Source: Plectosphaerella cucumerina
Taxonomy: Eukaryota > Ascomycota > Sordariomycetes > Glomerellales > Plectosphaerellaceae
Direction: 5' to 3'
Assembly: GCA_020746995.1 (NCBI GenBank)
Contig: JAGPXD010000002.1
Coordinates: 5,518,001 to 5,582,000 of the forward strand
Length of the DNA stretch: 64,000 nt
In this document: piece by piece, positions 1 through 9,977 of the stretch
How positions within the stretch are numbered: the stretch's first letter is position 1
Layout of the letters: every line of letters starts with the position of its first letter
Position numbers and translations under genes: made by a program
The notes under the pieces: generated by a model
The model's database searches: none
What the model saw: only the letters and a program-made list of their open reading frames with translations
Told to the model about the DNA's origin: nothing

Positions 1-110
1 TCGAGACCCACGCTGGCTTTGAGGAGCTGAGCATGCGGAACATCATGGCGGTTCTGGGTGGTGGCGAGCCTCTGACCCCTGTGAACCTTGAGCACGTGAA
101 GCAAGTCTGA
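1..110 (+). CDS. C-terminal end of a probable D-isomer-specific 2-hydroxyacid dehydrogenase (partial)
   Basis: The window opens inside a coding frame (codons from base 3) that ends at a TGA at 108-110. The 35 visible residues include a stretch reading NIMAVLGGGEPLTPVN. This resembles the last helix and tail of glyoxylate/hydroxypyruvate reductase-type 2-hydroxyacid dehydrogenases, where a helix is followed by a G-x-P-L-x-T-P-V ending. No catalytic residue lies in the visible part, so the family call rests only on this tail and is tentative. The rest of the gene lies before the window. Confidence 0.45.
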   Translation, partial: ETHAGFEELSMRNIMAVLGGGEPLTPVNLEHVKQV

Positions 111-309
111 AAGTGCAGTAATTGTTTGTTGCCGACAAGTGTAGAGCCAGGAACATACATATTCGGATGGGTATAGCTACCACTCGTCTTCATTGCCGTA
201 TTCAGAACAGCTGGTACCCTGAACTCGTGCTCATAACCATGCTCGTACACTCTCCGTCCCTGTCCAAGCCAAAACGCCTCGCTCCGTGTCATCATACCAG
301 ACCATCACA

Positions 310-1962
310 TCACGCCTTTGGCTTCTTTCTAACCAGCCCCGCGGTGAGTACGTTGACCTTGCTCGGCTCCTCCTTGCCAGCCTCAGCCTCGGCCTCTGGC
401 CGCTTGCGCTTCACCAGGCCCGAGAGGTTGTTGACGGCACCCGACGAGGACGTCGCAGCCTCAATCTTAGCCGGCAGCGCCTGCTGGCCTGTGACTTCGA
501 GATCCCACGCCTCGCCGAGGCCTACCTCCTTGATCCAGCGCTTCATGCTTCCGACGGCCAAACCGAGGTTGGCAAAGTCAAGGTGGAGGAGGAGCTCCAC
601 TGAACGCTTGTAGTCGTTCTCCGAGATGATCTTCTGGCCACGGCCCTCGGGGGGCCAAAAGTAGTACGGGCTCGTAACCGGCTGCTGTAGGAGGTAGTTC
701 TTCTGCCTAGTCTTAATGCGGGGTTGCCGGGACCGGATCTTGCCCGTGAGGCGCTTCTTTTTCTTCTTCTTGCTCTTCAGCTCGCGCCCCGGCTTACTGG
801 GTGACCCGTCCGCAGTTGGGTTGACGGGGAAAAGCTTCCGCGGGGTCGTCAGAGGGGTCGTCACCGACAAGGTCCGCTGCGTCTTCGGGGTGCTGGGGGC
901 CTCCTGTGATTCAGGTGCGTGGAAGGATGCGCTGGGGGTTGGGATTTGCGTTGGGGTGCTCGGTCGCTTCTCCTGGCCCTTGGGGTCAAAAACGACCCAA
1001 ATGAACCCCGTGAGTCTGCCGCTGGAGCACTCCTGTCGGTAGGCCAGCATGTCCCAGAACTGATCAAGAGATCTGATGCTCTTCCACATGCCGGTCGTCC
1101 GCATGGCCTTGGACTTTGCCGCCTCCTCGTCGAGCTCATCCCGGTAGCGCGACTTCGGATCGTCGGGATACCGCGGGATGAGACACCTTGGAGGTATCCA
1201 GTCGAATTCCCGGGTATAGTGCGACACCCTCCTCAGCGCATCCTGAAGTTCCCAGCGTGATGCGCTTCCTGAAGCCCGAGGGAGGAACGCCCTCGTCTCG
1301 TACTTGTCCTGTCCCGGGACGACCAGGTATCCCATTGTACTGCCCCATGCGCCAAGCTTGCCGGTGGGAGGGTCTTGCAGCAGCGGATCCAGCACCCTAC
1401 ACCACCACTTGACCAGGCCCCTATCGTCCAGGACGTGCTTCGACTTATTCTTGATACTGCCGGGGAAGAGGTATTGGTCCTGGGCGCGCGCGAACAGGTT
1501 GACGACTGATTGGATATCCTTGCGACGACGATGTTGAATGAGATGCGACAAGAATGCGCCGCACACGGCCCTAATTGGCGACGGCGTGCCTTTAGGCAGG
1601 TCCAGTAGAGAGAGGTAGCCTGTCGAGTCCGCCTTGGAGACGAAGAAGGTGCTCGAGTGGGCGGTTGTGAAGATTAGGACCTCGATTGCCATGACGGGTA
1701 CTGGTGTCGGGGCGCCTCCGTTTTGTTCGACAGCTGATGTCTGCTCATGTTTCGCGTCGATGGTCAGGGTGAGGAAGTGGCTCTCGCAGTACGTCTTGTC
1801 GTCTCGTTCACCCGGTGGGGCTGAGCAGAGGGCGTTCGTCTTGGTCGGGGGAGTCGAAACATGATAGATTCCGAACTTGTAGCCCTTTGGAAGTACTCGT
1901 GATAGCCTCTCGATGAGCGATTTGCTCGGAGTTGTCGGCGGGCCGCGGGCGGGTGTCGACAT
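310..1962 (-). CDS. rtt109: Histone H3-K56 acetyltransferase Rtt109
   Basis: A single-exon 550-residue protein. Rtt109 is the fungal-specific acetyltransferase that, with the chaperones Asf1 or Vps75, acetylates newly made histone H3 (K56, K9, K27) during replication-coupled nucleosome assembly in the nucleus. Visible family hallmarks are the N-terminal substrate-proximal block around HVSTPPTKT (about residues 34-42), a WWCRVLDPLLQ block, an RYPDDPKSRY segment (about 263-272) corresponding to the catalytic/autoacetylation region, and the AYRQECSSGRLTGFIWVVF segment. A lysine-rich stretch (about residue 405, six consecutive K) looks like a nuclear localisation signal in an otherwise disordered insert rich in S/T/P. 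The start at 1962 gives the conserved N terminus without extra residues. It diverges from the mL57 gene across a 538-bp promoter region. The function is known for the family; catalytic residues were not aligned one by one. Confidence 0.87.
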   Translation of the reverse strand: MSTPARGPPTTPSKSLIERLSRVLPKGYKFGIYHVSTPPTKTNALCSAPPGERDDKTYCESHFLTLTIDAKHEQTSAVEQNGGAPTPVPVMAIEVLIFTTAHSSTFFVSKADSTGYLSLLDLPKGTPSPIRAVCGAFLSHLIQHRRRKDIQSVVNLFARAQDQYLFPGSIKNKSKHVLDDRGLVKWWCRVLDPLLQDPPTGKLGAWGSTMGYLVVPGQDKYETRAFLPRASGSASRWELQDALRRVSHYTREFDWIPPRCLIPRYPDDPKSRYRDELDEEAAKSKAMRTTGMWKSIRSLDQFWDMLAYRQECSSGRLTGFIWVVFDPKGQEKRPSTPTQIPTPSASFHAPESQEAPSTPKTQRTLSVTTPLTTPRKLFPVNPTADGSPSKPGRELKSKKKKKKRLTGKIRSRQPRIKTRQKNYLLQQPVTSPYYFWPPEGRGQKIISENDYKRSVELLLHLDFANLGLAVGSMKRWIKEVGLGEAWDLEVTGQQALPAKIEAATSSSGAVNNLSGLVKRKRPEAEAEAGKEEPSKVNVLTAGLVRKKPKA

Positions 1963-2500
1963 GGCGAAGGAAGTGGTGCTCTATTTGATGTGGGTGTTGG
2001 TAGCGATGTTGCCAAGAGAGGATATGGGCCTCAAATCATGATGTTCCAAGAAGCTGCGCAGTCCTGAAGACAGGTATCCAGAGGCTTTTCAGTACATATG
2101 TGCGGATTGAGGGGAAACTGTTGCCAAAATGGACGGGACCAAGTCGCGTGGTTGCACCGAAGACGTGTTGATGACTGGGAGTTGGACCTGGTGCTGGGTG
2201 AGCTGCAGGGAGAGATGTGGGGAAGCCGTCACGGTGAGTTCCGCGCCAACACCAATGCACACTAGCGCCTGTTGGTCATGTCGCGCTAGTCATCGCGCGG
2301 CCACGTGACCTTGAAGCTTGATCACGAAAAGTTCATCCGGCAGATGGGTCCATCGAGGACGACGAAGGAGACAGACAGCCCATCGCAGCCCGTCCCCGGA
2401 GTTGCACCCACCACGCCCACGAGATACCCCCGTCGAGTCCAATGCCGGCGTAGGACACGAGGACCCGAATTACTCTCCTTTCCTCGACCACATAATCACA
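1963..2500. promoter_or_regulatory. Divergent promoter region between rtt109 and mL57
   Basis: This is the 538-bp spacer between two divergent start codons. It contains CACGTGAC at 2302-2309, whose reverse complement GTCACGTG is a perfect match to the RTCACRTG site of Cbf1/CPF1-type bHLH factors. No other element was recognised and no supportable ORF lies here. Confidence 0.45.
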
Positions 2501-3461
2501 ATGGCCGCCAACACGTCCCGGACGGCCGCCTTCGCCCTGAGCAGGCGTGCCGCCCAGCAATGCTCCTCGTCCTCCAGGCCCGCGTTCCCCCTCAAGCGCA
2601 CCGCCCGCGCCTTCACCACGACACCGGCCACGGCCCAGACGGAATCGGCGACTAAGATTGACGAACTCTCTCGGCGCACGCTGGAGTCGGAGAGGCCCGG
2701 TGACCTCAAGGAAACTCGCCCCCGGTGGTCCTACACGCCCGAGGGCATGAAGGCCCCCTTCTCGCCGCACGTTGTCAAGGACCCCTCGCGCAAGATTTGG
2801 AAGGTCAACTCGGACCCTGTCAAGCTCGACCAGATGTACCTGCGCCTGCTGGGCAAGGGTGGCGACAAGCTGTTGCCCGAGGAGATCAAGTGGCTCGCCA
2901 TCACGCACAAGAGCTTCGACCAGGGCAGGAGAGGGTTCAACGATAGGCTGGCCTTCCTGGGTACGTCTCAGCCGTTGGGCCTGTTGGTATACACCATGGT
3001 ACATTTGCTGACGAATTGAGCAGGCCGACAAGCCATCATCCTCGAGGTCTCGCAGAGCATCCTCGCCGGTGCGCAGGTCGAGGCCGCCGTCGTGCCAGAT
3101 TCGCACGGCCGCGAGGCCTTCCAGCACCCTGCTCTGTCAAGGCTGGACAACTTCAACGCCAAGCTGCCCCAGGATATCGTGACGAGGGAGAAGATTGAGC
3201 GCCTTGCAATTGACGTGGGCCTGGACAAGGTCGTGCGGTGGAAGCCTAGGCTGGTACGCTCCTCTTTGCATGCTTGCCATTCTTGCACCAATGTGCTGAC
3301 CATCTCTTGCACAGCCCGGCAACCTGGCCGCCTCCGGTCAGACGATCGTCCTCAACGGAACCATCCACGCCATCATTGGCGCCATCTCCCTCCAGCACGG
3401 CGCCGAGGTTGCCGGAAAGATCGTTAGGGAGAGGATACTGTCGCAACTAGACCTCCAATAG
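2501..3461 (+). CDS. mrpl15: Mitochondrial large-subunit ribosomal protein mL57 (RNase III-like)
   Basis: Three exons (2501-2960, 3024-3253, 3315-3461) encode 278 residues. The introns are 63 and 61 nt with GTACGT/GTACGC donors and CAG acceptors. mL57 (yeast MrpL15) is a catalytically inactive RNase III-fold protein of the fungal mitoribosome large subunit. The first 50 residues are rich in R, S, A and T with few acids, as in a mitochondrial targeting peptide. The RNase III-like part begins near LAITHKSFDQG and has FNDRLAFLGRQAIILEVSQ, the equivalent of the RNase III signature. That region lacks the clustered acidic residues of active enzymes, which agrees with a structural role. The ATG at 2501 was chosen over in-frame upstream codons because it begins the targeting peptide. 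An alternative is another RNase III-fold mitochondrial protein such as mL44. Confidence 0.83.
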
Positions 3462-4307
3462 GCGGGAGGACACCGACCAGTGTATCAAAAATGTACAACA
3501 CGATGCAGATAGAGCATTTGACAACATGTCACGACGACGCCTTCAGTTTCCGGGTGATGGACAATGCATCCGGTGCCTGTTGTTGACAGTACGGGATCTG
3601 GCGCCTGCGGTGCAAGGGGAACTCATACAACCAGGTGCAACATTTGCGGAAGGGATAATAGCATTTCTCATCTACCACATGACTATTTTTGGCTGACCGT
3701 ATGCAAGGGATGTAGCTAGGACTCCAATGCTAGGATGGCGAGGTCACCTGGTTATTCACGAGCTTGCATTCCTGGTCAGCGTCACCTCTGCAACATGGCG
3801 CGTTGTTTTGGTAAGTCCGAGGAATGAACTTGAATGAACGAGATTCCGAGCTGATTTGCGTTCCTGCACTGCATCCCGAAGTGGCCAGTGCTCCAGCGAA
3901 AAGGGGCTTCGGCTTAGTCAGTCAATCCAGCCCCTGAATCCAACTCCAACAGTCACGATCATCACAAGAGAAGCGAGAGCTCAATGTCTGAGAAACAATT
4001 GCGATTTACTACCTAAAAGCAACCCAAATCCAAGGCCGTCTCGCGCGTAGGAAGGCCGCTCTTACGAGCGCCCCCCGTTGCAAACTGCTCAGGCCCCGGC
4101 GCACTTGAAGATGATCGTCCCCCAAACCCAATCGCCCGGTAAAGTGTTGCATCGGCGATTGCTGCATTGAACAACAAGGTGGCTTAGAGAATCGAAAGCG
4201 GGAAGCTTCGAGGCCATGGTGATGATGGTCTCTCGTGTGTTGCTGCTGCGTGTCGCGCTGCCGGCCCGCGCCGGCGGTGCGTTGCTCGCTTGTGAGGCGC
4301 GCGCTGC
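3462..4307. other. Intergenic, convergent 3' regions
   Basis: 846 bp between the ends of the mL57 gene and the WSC-protein gene. It should contain both 3' UTRs. The short open frames here lack codon bias or recognisable motifs, and no gene, repeat or RNA was recognised. Confidence 0.5.
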
Positions 4308-5741
4308 TTAGAGGAGGACGGCAGCGCCGGCGAAGGCGAGCACGACGAGGCTGGCGATGGCCTTCTCGGCACCGGCAGTGACGGGGTACTCGGGCTTGAC
4401 GGGGGTGACAGGCTTGACGGGCTCGACGGGGTAGTCGGGCTTGACGGGGTAGTCGGGCTTGACGGGGTAGTCAGGCTTGACGGGGTAGTCGGGCTTGACG
4501 GGGTAGTCGGGCTTGACAGGGTAGTCAGGCTTGACGGGGTAGTCAGGCTTGACGGGGGTGATGGGCTCGTAGGGCTTGACGGGAGCGGGCTTGCAGTCCT
4601 TGCAAGGGGGCTCGACGTGGCAGCTGTCGCCCTTGCAGATCTGGTACTCGCCGCACTTGTCGCCGTAGCACTTCTCGAAGCCGCAGTGGTCGCCCTTGCA
4701 GACCCAGTTCTTCTTGCAGTCGTCGCCGTGGCACTTCTCGTCGCCGCAGTGGTCGCCGTAGCAGACAACCTTCTTGAAGCACTCCTCGCCCTTGCAGGTG
4801 TCGTACTCGCACGTGCCGTCAGTCTTGCAGCAGACCTTCTTGTTGCAGTGGCCGTCGAGGCAGGGCTCGGGGCGGCAGACGTCGTCCCAGCAGACAACGC
4901 GGATCTTGCACCAGTCATCGACGCAGGGGAAGTCGTAGTCGCACCAGTCACCGAAGCAGACAACCTTCTTGTAGCAGTCGCCGCCGTAGGGGCAGGTGGG
5001 GATGGGCTTGGGGCACCAGGGACCCCAGCAAGGGCCGTGGCCGGGTCCGACAGTGGTGGTGACAGTGGTGGTGGCGCCGCTGGCATCGGTGGTGGTGAGG
5101 GTGGCGATGGAGGTGATGGTGCCGGAGCCGCCGCCAGCAACGTTGACGTAGACGGAGAGGAGGACAGTGACGGGGAGACCCTGGCGACGGACGATGGAGG
5201 GGCCAAGGAGACCGCCGCCACCGCAGGTCTGGGCAGTGTTGCCGGGGCAGGGGATGTTGCACTTGTCGTTGGGGACGGTCTGGGCCTGGTCGGCGTTGTC
5301 GCCGCAGTAGCACTCGGGGCCGGTGACACCGAAGAAGCGGGCACGGCCAACGCAGCGGGAAGCGCAAATCTCGCGGGTCATGGCGGTGGAGGACTCGGCC
5401 AGGACCCAGCCGGGGAAGCGGTCGCGGGAGCCCAGGCAGCCGACGTACTGGAAGTCGCCGATGGAGGCAGGGCCGCCAATGCCAGCGGTGGCAGTGGCAG
5501 TACCAGAGCTGGTGGTGGTACCGGTGGCGGTCTCGGTGCCAGTGGTGGTCGCAGAGTCAGTTCCGGTGATGGTGTCGGTGGCGGTGGAGGAGACAGAGTC
5601 GGTGATGCTGTCAGTGGCCGACGAAGTGCTGGAGGTGGTGATGGTCTCCTGGCGAGCCTGGAGATCGGCGTACAGAGCCTTGTTGTAGGCGAGGGCCCCG
5701 GAGGCGCCCAGGCCAATGGCCAGAACGGCAGTGAAGCGCAT
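4308..5741 (-). CDS. Secreted WSC-domain cell-wall protein with Cys-rich repeat stalk and probable GPI anchor
   Basis: A single-exon 477-residue protein. The signal peptide is residues 1-18 (hydrophobic core ending ALA before YN). A Ser/Thr-rich linker (about 30-88) precedes a WSC domain (about 92-178: YVGCLG, CASRCVG, CYCGDNA, CPGNTAQTCGGGG). Next come a second T-rich linker and a Cys-rich region (about 249-381) of C-x-G-D-x-C units. An array of seven PVKPDY hexapeptides follows (about 395-437), then a C-terminal hydrophobic tail (about 456-477) preceded by small residues, as in a GPI signal. WSC domains bind wall glucan or act as stress sensors. Here the C terminus is not a cytoplasmic sensor tail, so an anchored wall or adhesin-like role is the better inference. 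Codons are strongly GC-ending, suggesting high expression. Antisense frames over it are shadows of that bias. The function of the Cys region is unknown. Confidence 0.85.
   Translation of the reverse strand: MRFTAVLAIGLGASGALAYNKALYADLQARQETITTSSTSSATDSITDSVSSTATDTITGTDSATTTGTETATGTTTSSGTATATAGIGGPASIGDFQYVGCLGSRDRFPGWVLAESSTAMTREICASRCVGRARFFGVTGPECYCGDNADQAQTVPNDKCNIPCPGNTAQTCGGGGLLGPSIVRRQGLPVTVLLSVYVNVAGGGSGTITSIATLTTTDASGATTTVTTTVGPGHGPCWGPWCPKPIPTCPYGGDCYKKVVCFGDWCDYDFPCVDDWCKIRVVCWDDVCRPEPCLDGHCNKKVCCKTDGTCEYDTCKGEECFKKVVCYGDHCGDEKCHGDDCKKNWVCKGDHCGFEKCYGDKCGEYQICKGDSCHVEPPCKDCKPAPVKPYEPITPVKPDYPVKPDYPVKPDYPVKPDYPVKPDYPVKPDYPVKPDYPVEPVKPVTPVKPEYPVTAGAEKAIASLVVLAFAGAAVLL
4427..4556 (-). 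repeat. 18-bp in-frame tandem repeat encoding PVKPDY
   Basis: On the plus strand the hexamer gtagtc recurs exactly every 18 bases at 4431, 4449, 4467, 4485, 4503, 4521 and 4539. This gives seven copies of an 18-bp unit with a few synonymous differences (cgg/cag). The array lies inside the WSC-protein gene and codes for a Pro/Lys/Asp hexapeptide spacer next to the C-terminal anchor. Such arrays usually vary in copy number between strains. Confidence 0.93.
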
Positions 5742-8700
5742 CTTGGAAGCGGGTTGCTTAAAGAGTGACTGGTAATGAGTGACTGAAAGGCAAAAGGAGG
5801 AACACCTCGGGAAGCGAGAAAGGAGTGACTGAGATGTTGAGGGATTGTCGGATTGCTGTGTGAGGAGGAGAGAGGAAATGTTGTTCTGGACGGGAAGATG
5901 ATGGCTTTCTTATACTCGGATGGGCTCTCGATGTTTGGCTGTTCATGCCCAGGGAGCACACTGGCTGTTGTCCCCATGGTAGCCCGTATGGGCGTTTTCC
6001 CAGCATGCCTCACGAACCTCCTCCCGTCTCCCATCCCCCGTTCTCCCTCACAGCATCAGACACCCAAACAAGCCTGAGCGTTGTTGACTCGTCCACCCTT
6101 TCCCCCTTGGATCCAGCCCGTCCGCCCCCCCGCTGCCAGGGCGGACTGGCAGGGCAGGCCGGCCGGCTTCCTCCAAGGGGGGCTGCGCCGGCTGTGGGCC
6201 CGCACATTTCTCCGGCGACAGGGCCGGTATCGCGTCCGGCGGCCAATGAGATGACAAGATGCGTGTTTTCGTCTCCCGAATCAGGGAGTTGAAGAATGGA
6301 TCGGCTGGGCTTGGAACTTGGGCGTGGTCGTGTCTCAGTCCCGAGGCGTTCCTCCGCAAGGGAGGCTCACCACCCGAACAAGACGAGCCTCATCCTGGTC
6401 GAGAGGGTGTAGGAATGGACTCTGATGGGGCAATGCAATGTATGGCCCCGGCCGGGCTGGTTTCTATTGTGTCCGGGAATGTAGCCTGGCACGTCCGGCA
6501 CGCGAGCTTCGAGTGATGTCGTCGGGATCTTGAGCCATCTTGACAGGCGCCGACAACATGCCCGGCCGCGATAGCCCCGTATCCCCGGCTCTTGTTTTCC
6601 CCTTGGTAGAAACCTGCCTTGCGTGTCATGTGAAAAGCGGACCTTGGTCCGGGCGTCACTCTCGCCGTGAGACCTCAATCTCACCCTCTACCCTCTGCAA
6701 TGTCTCCGCATTCCTGATTCAGGGGCAACGGCCAACCGCCGCCCCTCGACTCAGCCGATACGATCGTACTCAGACAGACAAGTCAGGCCGGCAATCGCTG
6801 CTCCAAGCCTCCACGGCAAGCGTTTGTTTTTTCCCCCTTGGCCGTTTGACGGGATTCAGTCTCTTTCCCAGCCACCCTTCCGAGACTCTCAATCTGTCTG
6901 ATCCGCCCTCGGAGAGAAAAGCAGGTCTCTCCCGAGAACCCGCGATGAACCATTCCTCCCACCGCAACATTGCTTCTAATTTAGTAATTCCAGAACCTGC
7001 CGGTCGCACGCATGCCCGGCCTTGGCCGGCCCAGGGCAATAGTGAAGCGGAGCCTGGCCCGGGCTGCGGCAGCTCCCTCGTTTACCCGCCCGCAAAAGCA
7101 ACACCTCGCCTAAGACTAGGAGCCTCGCCGACCTAGGGAGCCCGAAGCCTATGACGCTGACAATGCGCATTGGCACGAAAGCCCACATCGCTGGAGGCCT
7201 GGCAGCGGAGCCGCAAACCTGATGATGGTCCCGTTGCCATTCCATGAACGTCCCACTGCGAGGTCGATGGCCGGATGGCCAGACGCGATGCGCATGTCCG
7301 GAGGAGGTTCGGACTGGAGATTCGCGCCCGACCTGGAATCAGCAAGATTGGTTCCATCTCAACGAATATCTTGCGTTTGTGATCGTGATGATCTTGGGCT
7401 CACCAAACAATCGGCAAGGCCGTCCGAAGTTGATGAGGATCGGTGGTTAAGCCGAGGTGTGAGGTTGAGTCAGGGGCGGAAGTCGGTAGTGATGATACCG
7501 CGGACTCGGACAATGGAACAAGGACCTTGTGCCGGGCACGGCACGTGGTTGCATCGCGCATTGTCTCGCCTGCACCTCATCTCGGATGGCGTGCTTCGTC
7601 TGGAGAGCAGCATCATCAGGTCGTCGTAGGGCTGGTGACAAATGGCGAAAGAGCCAGCTCTGGACATGCCTATGGCTTTTGAACATTATTCTTGTATATC
7701 CAGACTTGAACATCCCTCGTGATGCAGGTAATCCTGGTCCCACATGCGATGGCGTGTTGTCTGTCTCCAGCAAGCCAATACCAGGTAACATCGCGGTCCT
7801 GGACAGGGGAGTATGCGGAGGAAGACAAAGCTTGGAAGAGCTTTCATAACGTCGAATTATGTTGATATCTGAATGATTCTATCGAGATAAACCCAACTTG
7901 AGGTCTGTCTTGGTTGTCCTGGACATGATATCAGGTCGCGATTCGGCGACTTGCCACGATCTGAGGCCGTGAGATGTATCACAAGTCGTTCCCAACGTGA
8001 TATTGAGACTTCACGGTACTCAGTCAGAGTTTCTACCTTCTAATGTATGTACTTGGGCTCACAGGCTCAGTGCATTCCTCATCACCTCCCTCAGAGACGA
8101 CTCACTCATAGTCCACAAGGTGGTGGATGGAAGCTGGCTGCCTTTGATGTGCCAACGTATCTTGGTAAACGTCATATCAAACACTGTCTGCTTCTAGCTC
8201 GGAGCATAGATTCGTAACACTTGTGCCTATTGCTTTCCTTGGTCTCCATTGCTCTTAGATCTGAAGAGAAACACAATATCACGACTTGGTTGTTGCTAGG
8301 ATGCGTCCATGGGCAGTAGAAACTTGACTCAACTGGCACTCATGTACTTCGTTAGGCCTTCAGACATTTCTTACTTGTCAAACAGCTCTTGGAATCTCTG
8401 GGGAGGTGTTGAATGTCACGTTGTTGGCTTCTTCCATGCTGCCCGTGCTCGTGGTACGGTCAACCCCTCAACAGGAGCATCTACATCGGTAGGTCACACC
8501 AGCTACAGGGGGGAGAAGCAATCGTGTGACATCTCAAATACTTGTAATTTATATGAGTATTCGTTTTTTTGGGCCTTGTGTGCGATATCACGCAATTCAA
8601 ATCCTACACTCAATTTCATGTATTTTGCTGATCTTTCAAATTATCACCAAACCTTACATTTACAGCAGGAACCTCGAAGTTTGTGACAAGTGAATTCATC

Positions 8701-9041
8701 TTGCACATGAGTCCCGTAGACCCGGTACAACCTGATTTGACAGCACCACAGAGCAATTGCCTATTTCCCGGCCGCTCCTACAACCCCGTCAACATCTCGA
8801 AGCTGCGTCGCCGGTACGGCTCGGTGATCGGTGACCGGTGACGGTGACGGATTGGCTCCACCATCAACCTGCGGCGGGGCCGGCCGCTCACCGCCCAGGC
8901 CGGCCCCGCTAAAAAAATAGGAATCGCTCGTTTTGCCGTTTGGCCGCGACTTCACAGCAGACCAAAATACTCCTCACTACTGGCTTCACATCCCCGAACA
9001 CCAATTGGATCAGCCTCGACCGACATACCAAAACCGCCAAA
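5742..9041. other. Long gene-free region (3.3 kb)
   Basis: The first few hundred bases are the promoter and leader of the WSC gene (minus strand). Beyond that there is no open frame with fungal coding bias or a recognisable domain. The longest, 6540-7136 plus (198 codons), is of low complexity in composition and unrecognised. About 6.0-7.3 kb is GC-rich with a short hairpin at 6120-6146. About 7.65-8.75 kb is visibly richer in A and T than the rest of the window. The last 100 bases before 9042 are the probable leader of rrp15. No tRNA or transposon ends were recognised. Confidence 0.5.
5909..5914 (-). promoter_or_regulatory. TATA-like box of the WSC-protein gene
   Basis: The minus strand reads TATAAG here, about 170 bases before the start codon at 5741, in a pyrimidine-rich leader context. 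The position and sequence fit a core promoter of a well-expressed fungal gene. No transcript start is known. Confidence 0.45.
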
Positions 9042-9977
9042 ATGCCCGGCGCATCAACAAAAAAGAGGTCGCACGACGAGCGGGCCGCGCGCCCCTCGAA
9101 GAAGCAGAAGCGCGCCGCCCTAAAGCGAGCCCAGTCGGACGACGAGAGCGACTCCTTCCAGGCCGTCAACCTGCTCGACTCGGACGAGGAAGACATCCAC
9201 ACGGCCGTCGTCGATGACGGCGCATCAGACAACGGCGCATCCAGCTCAGACGATAACGGCACGAGACAACGGATAAAGAAGCCCAGCAAGGCCAAGAAGA
9301 CCAGCATCGCAAAGACACCAGCCGCCGCTGCCAAGCCCAAGCCCAAGGAGAAGCCGGCAACAACGGACGATGGCTCCGAGGCCGACGACAACGAATCCGA
9401 CGGAGATGACGACTCGGAGGACGACTCGGAAGGCTCCGACAGCGCCGGCGAGAAACAGCAGAATACAAAGTCCAAGCGCAACGATCCCTCGGCCTTCTCG
9501 ACATCCATCTCCAAGATCCTGTCGACCAAGCTTCCGTCCTCGCGGCGGGCCGACCCCGTCCTCGCCCGCAGCGCCTCGGCCAATGACAACGCCCGGGCCG
9601 CGGCCGACGCCGCGCTCGAAGCCAAGGCGAAGCGACACATCAAGCTCCAGCGCAAGGAGGCCCTCGAGAAGGGCCGCGTGAAGGACGTCCTCGAGGTGTC
9701 TCAGAACGAGTCGGCGGTCGCGGCGGGGGGCGAGGGCAACACGGCGATGGAGATGCGGCTGCGCAAGGTCGCGCAGAGGGGTGTGGTCAGGCTCTTCAAC
9801 GCCGTGCGGGCGTCGCAGGTCAAGGCTGCCGAGGCGGAGCGCGCGGCGAAGAAGGAGGGTATCATCGGACACACGACCAAGGAGGCAAAGGTCAACGAGA
9901 TGAGCAAGAAGGGATTCCTGGACCTGATCGCGTCCGGGGGCGGCGGGCTCAAGAAGGGCGCGCTGGAGGAGTCGTGA
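9042..9977 (+). CDS. rrp15: Ribosomal RNA-processing protein Rrp15
   Basis: A single-exon protein of 311 residues when started at 9042. The ATG there sits in a good context (gccaaaATG) and begins MPGASTKKRSHDERAARPSK. An in-frame upstream ATG at 8940 would add 34 unlikely residues. The N-terminal half is a basic nuclear-localisation-like stretch (KKRSHDE, PSKKQKR) followed by long acidic/serine tracts. The C-terminal half carries the Rrp15 domain: DPSAFSTSISKILSTKLP, the arginine/lysine helix around AKRHIKLQRKEALEKGRVKD, and a helix ending RGVVRLFNAVRASQ. Rrp15 is a nucleolar pre-60S factor needed for 27S pre-rRNA processing into 25S and 5.8S rRNA. Family role is established; nothing unusual is seen. 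Confidence 0.85.
   Translation: MPGASTKKRSHDERAARPSKKQKRAALKRAQSDDESDSFQAVNLLDSDEEDIHTAVVDDGASDNGASSSDDNGTRQRIKKPSKAKKTSIAKTPAAAAKPKPKEKPATTDDGSEADDNESDGDDDSEDDSEGSDSAGEKQQNTKSKRNDPSAFSTSISKILSTKLPSSRRADPVLARSASANDNARAAADAALEAKAKRHIKLQRKEALEKGRVKDVLEVSQNESAVAAGGEGNTAMEMRLRKVAQRGVVRLFNAVRASQVKAAEAERAAKKEGIIGHTTKEAKVNEMSKKGFLDLIASGGGGLKKGALEES

Noticed and set aside
2333..3127. A 264-codon minus-strand frame over the mL57 gene
   Set aside because: It is antisense to exons with conserved sequence and consensus splice sites; no domain in translation.
4617..5768. A 383-codon plus-strand frame over the WSC-protein gene (and a minus-strand Ser/Pro/Thr frame 4184-5350)
   Set aside because: Both are out-of-frame shadows of a repetitive GC-biased gene. 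The frame chosen has a signal peptide, WSC domain and ordered Cys pattern.
6540..7136. A 198-codon plus-strand frame in the gene desert
   Set aside because: Composition is mixed with no codon bias, no recognisable motif and no splice partners that extend it.
8940..9041. Upstream in-frame ATG of rrp15
   Set aside because: The added 34 residues are not Rrp15-like; the next ATG has the better context and starts the basic N terminus.
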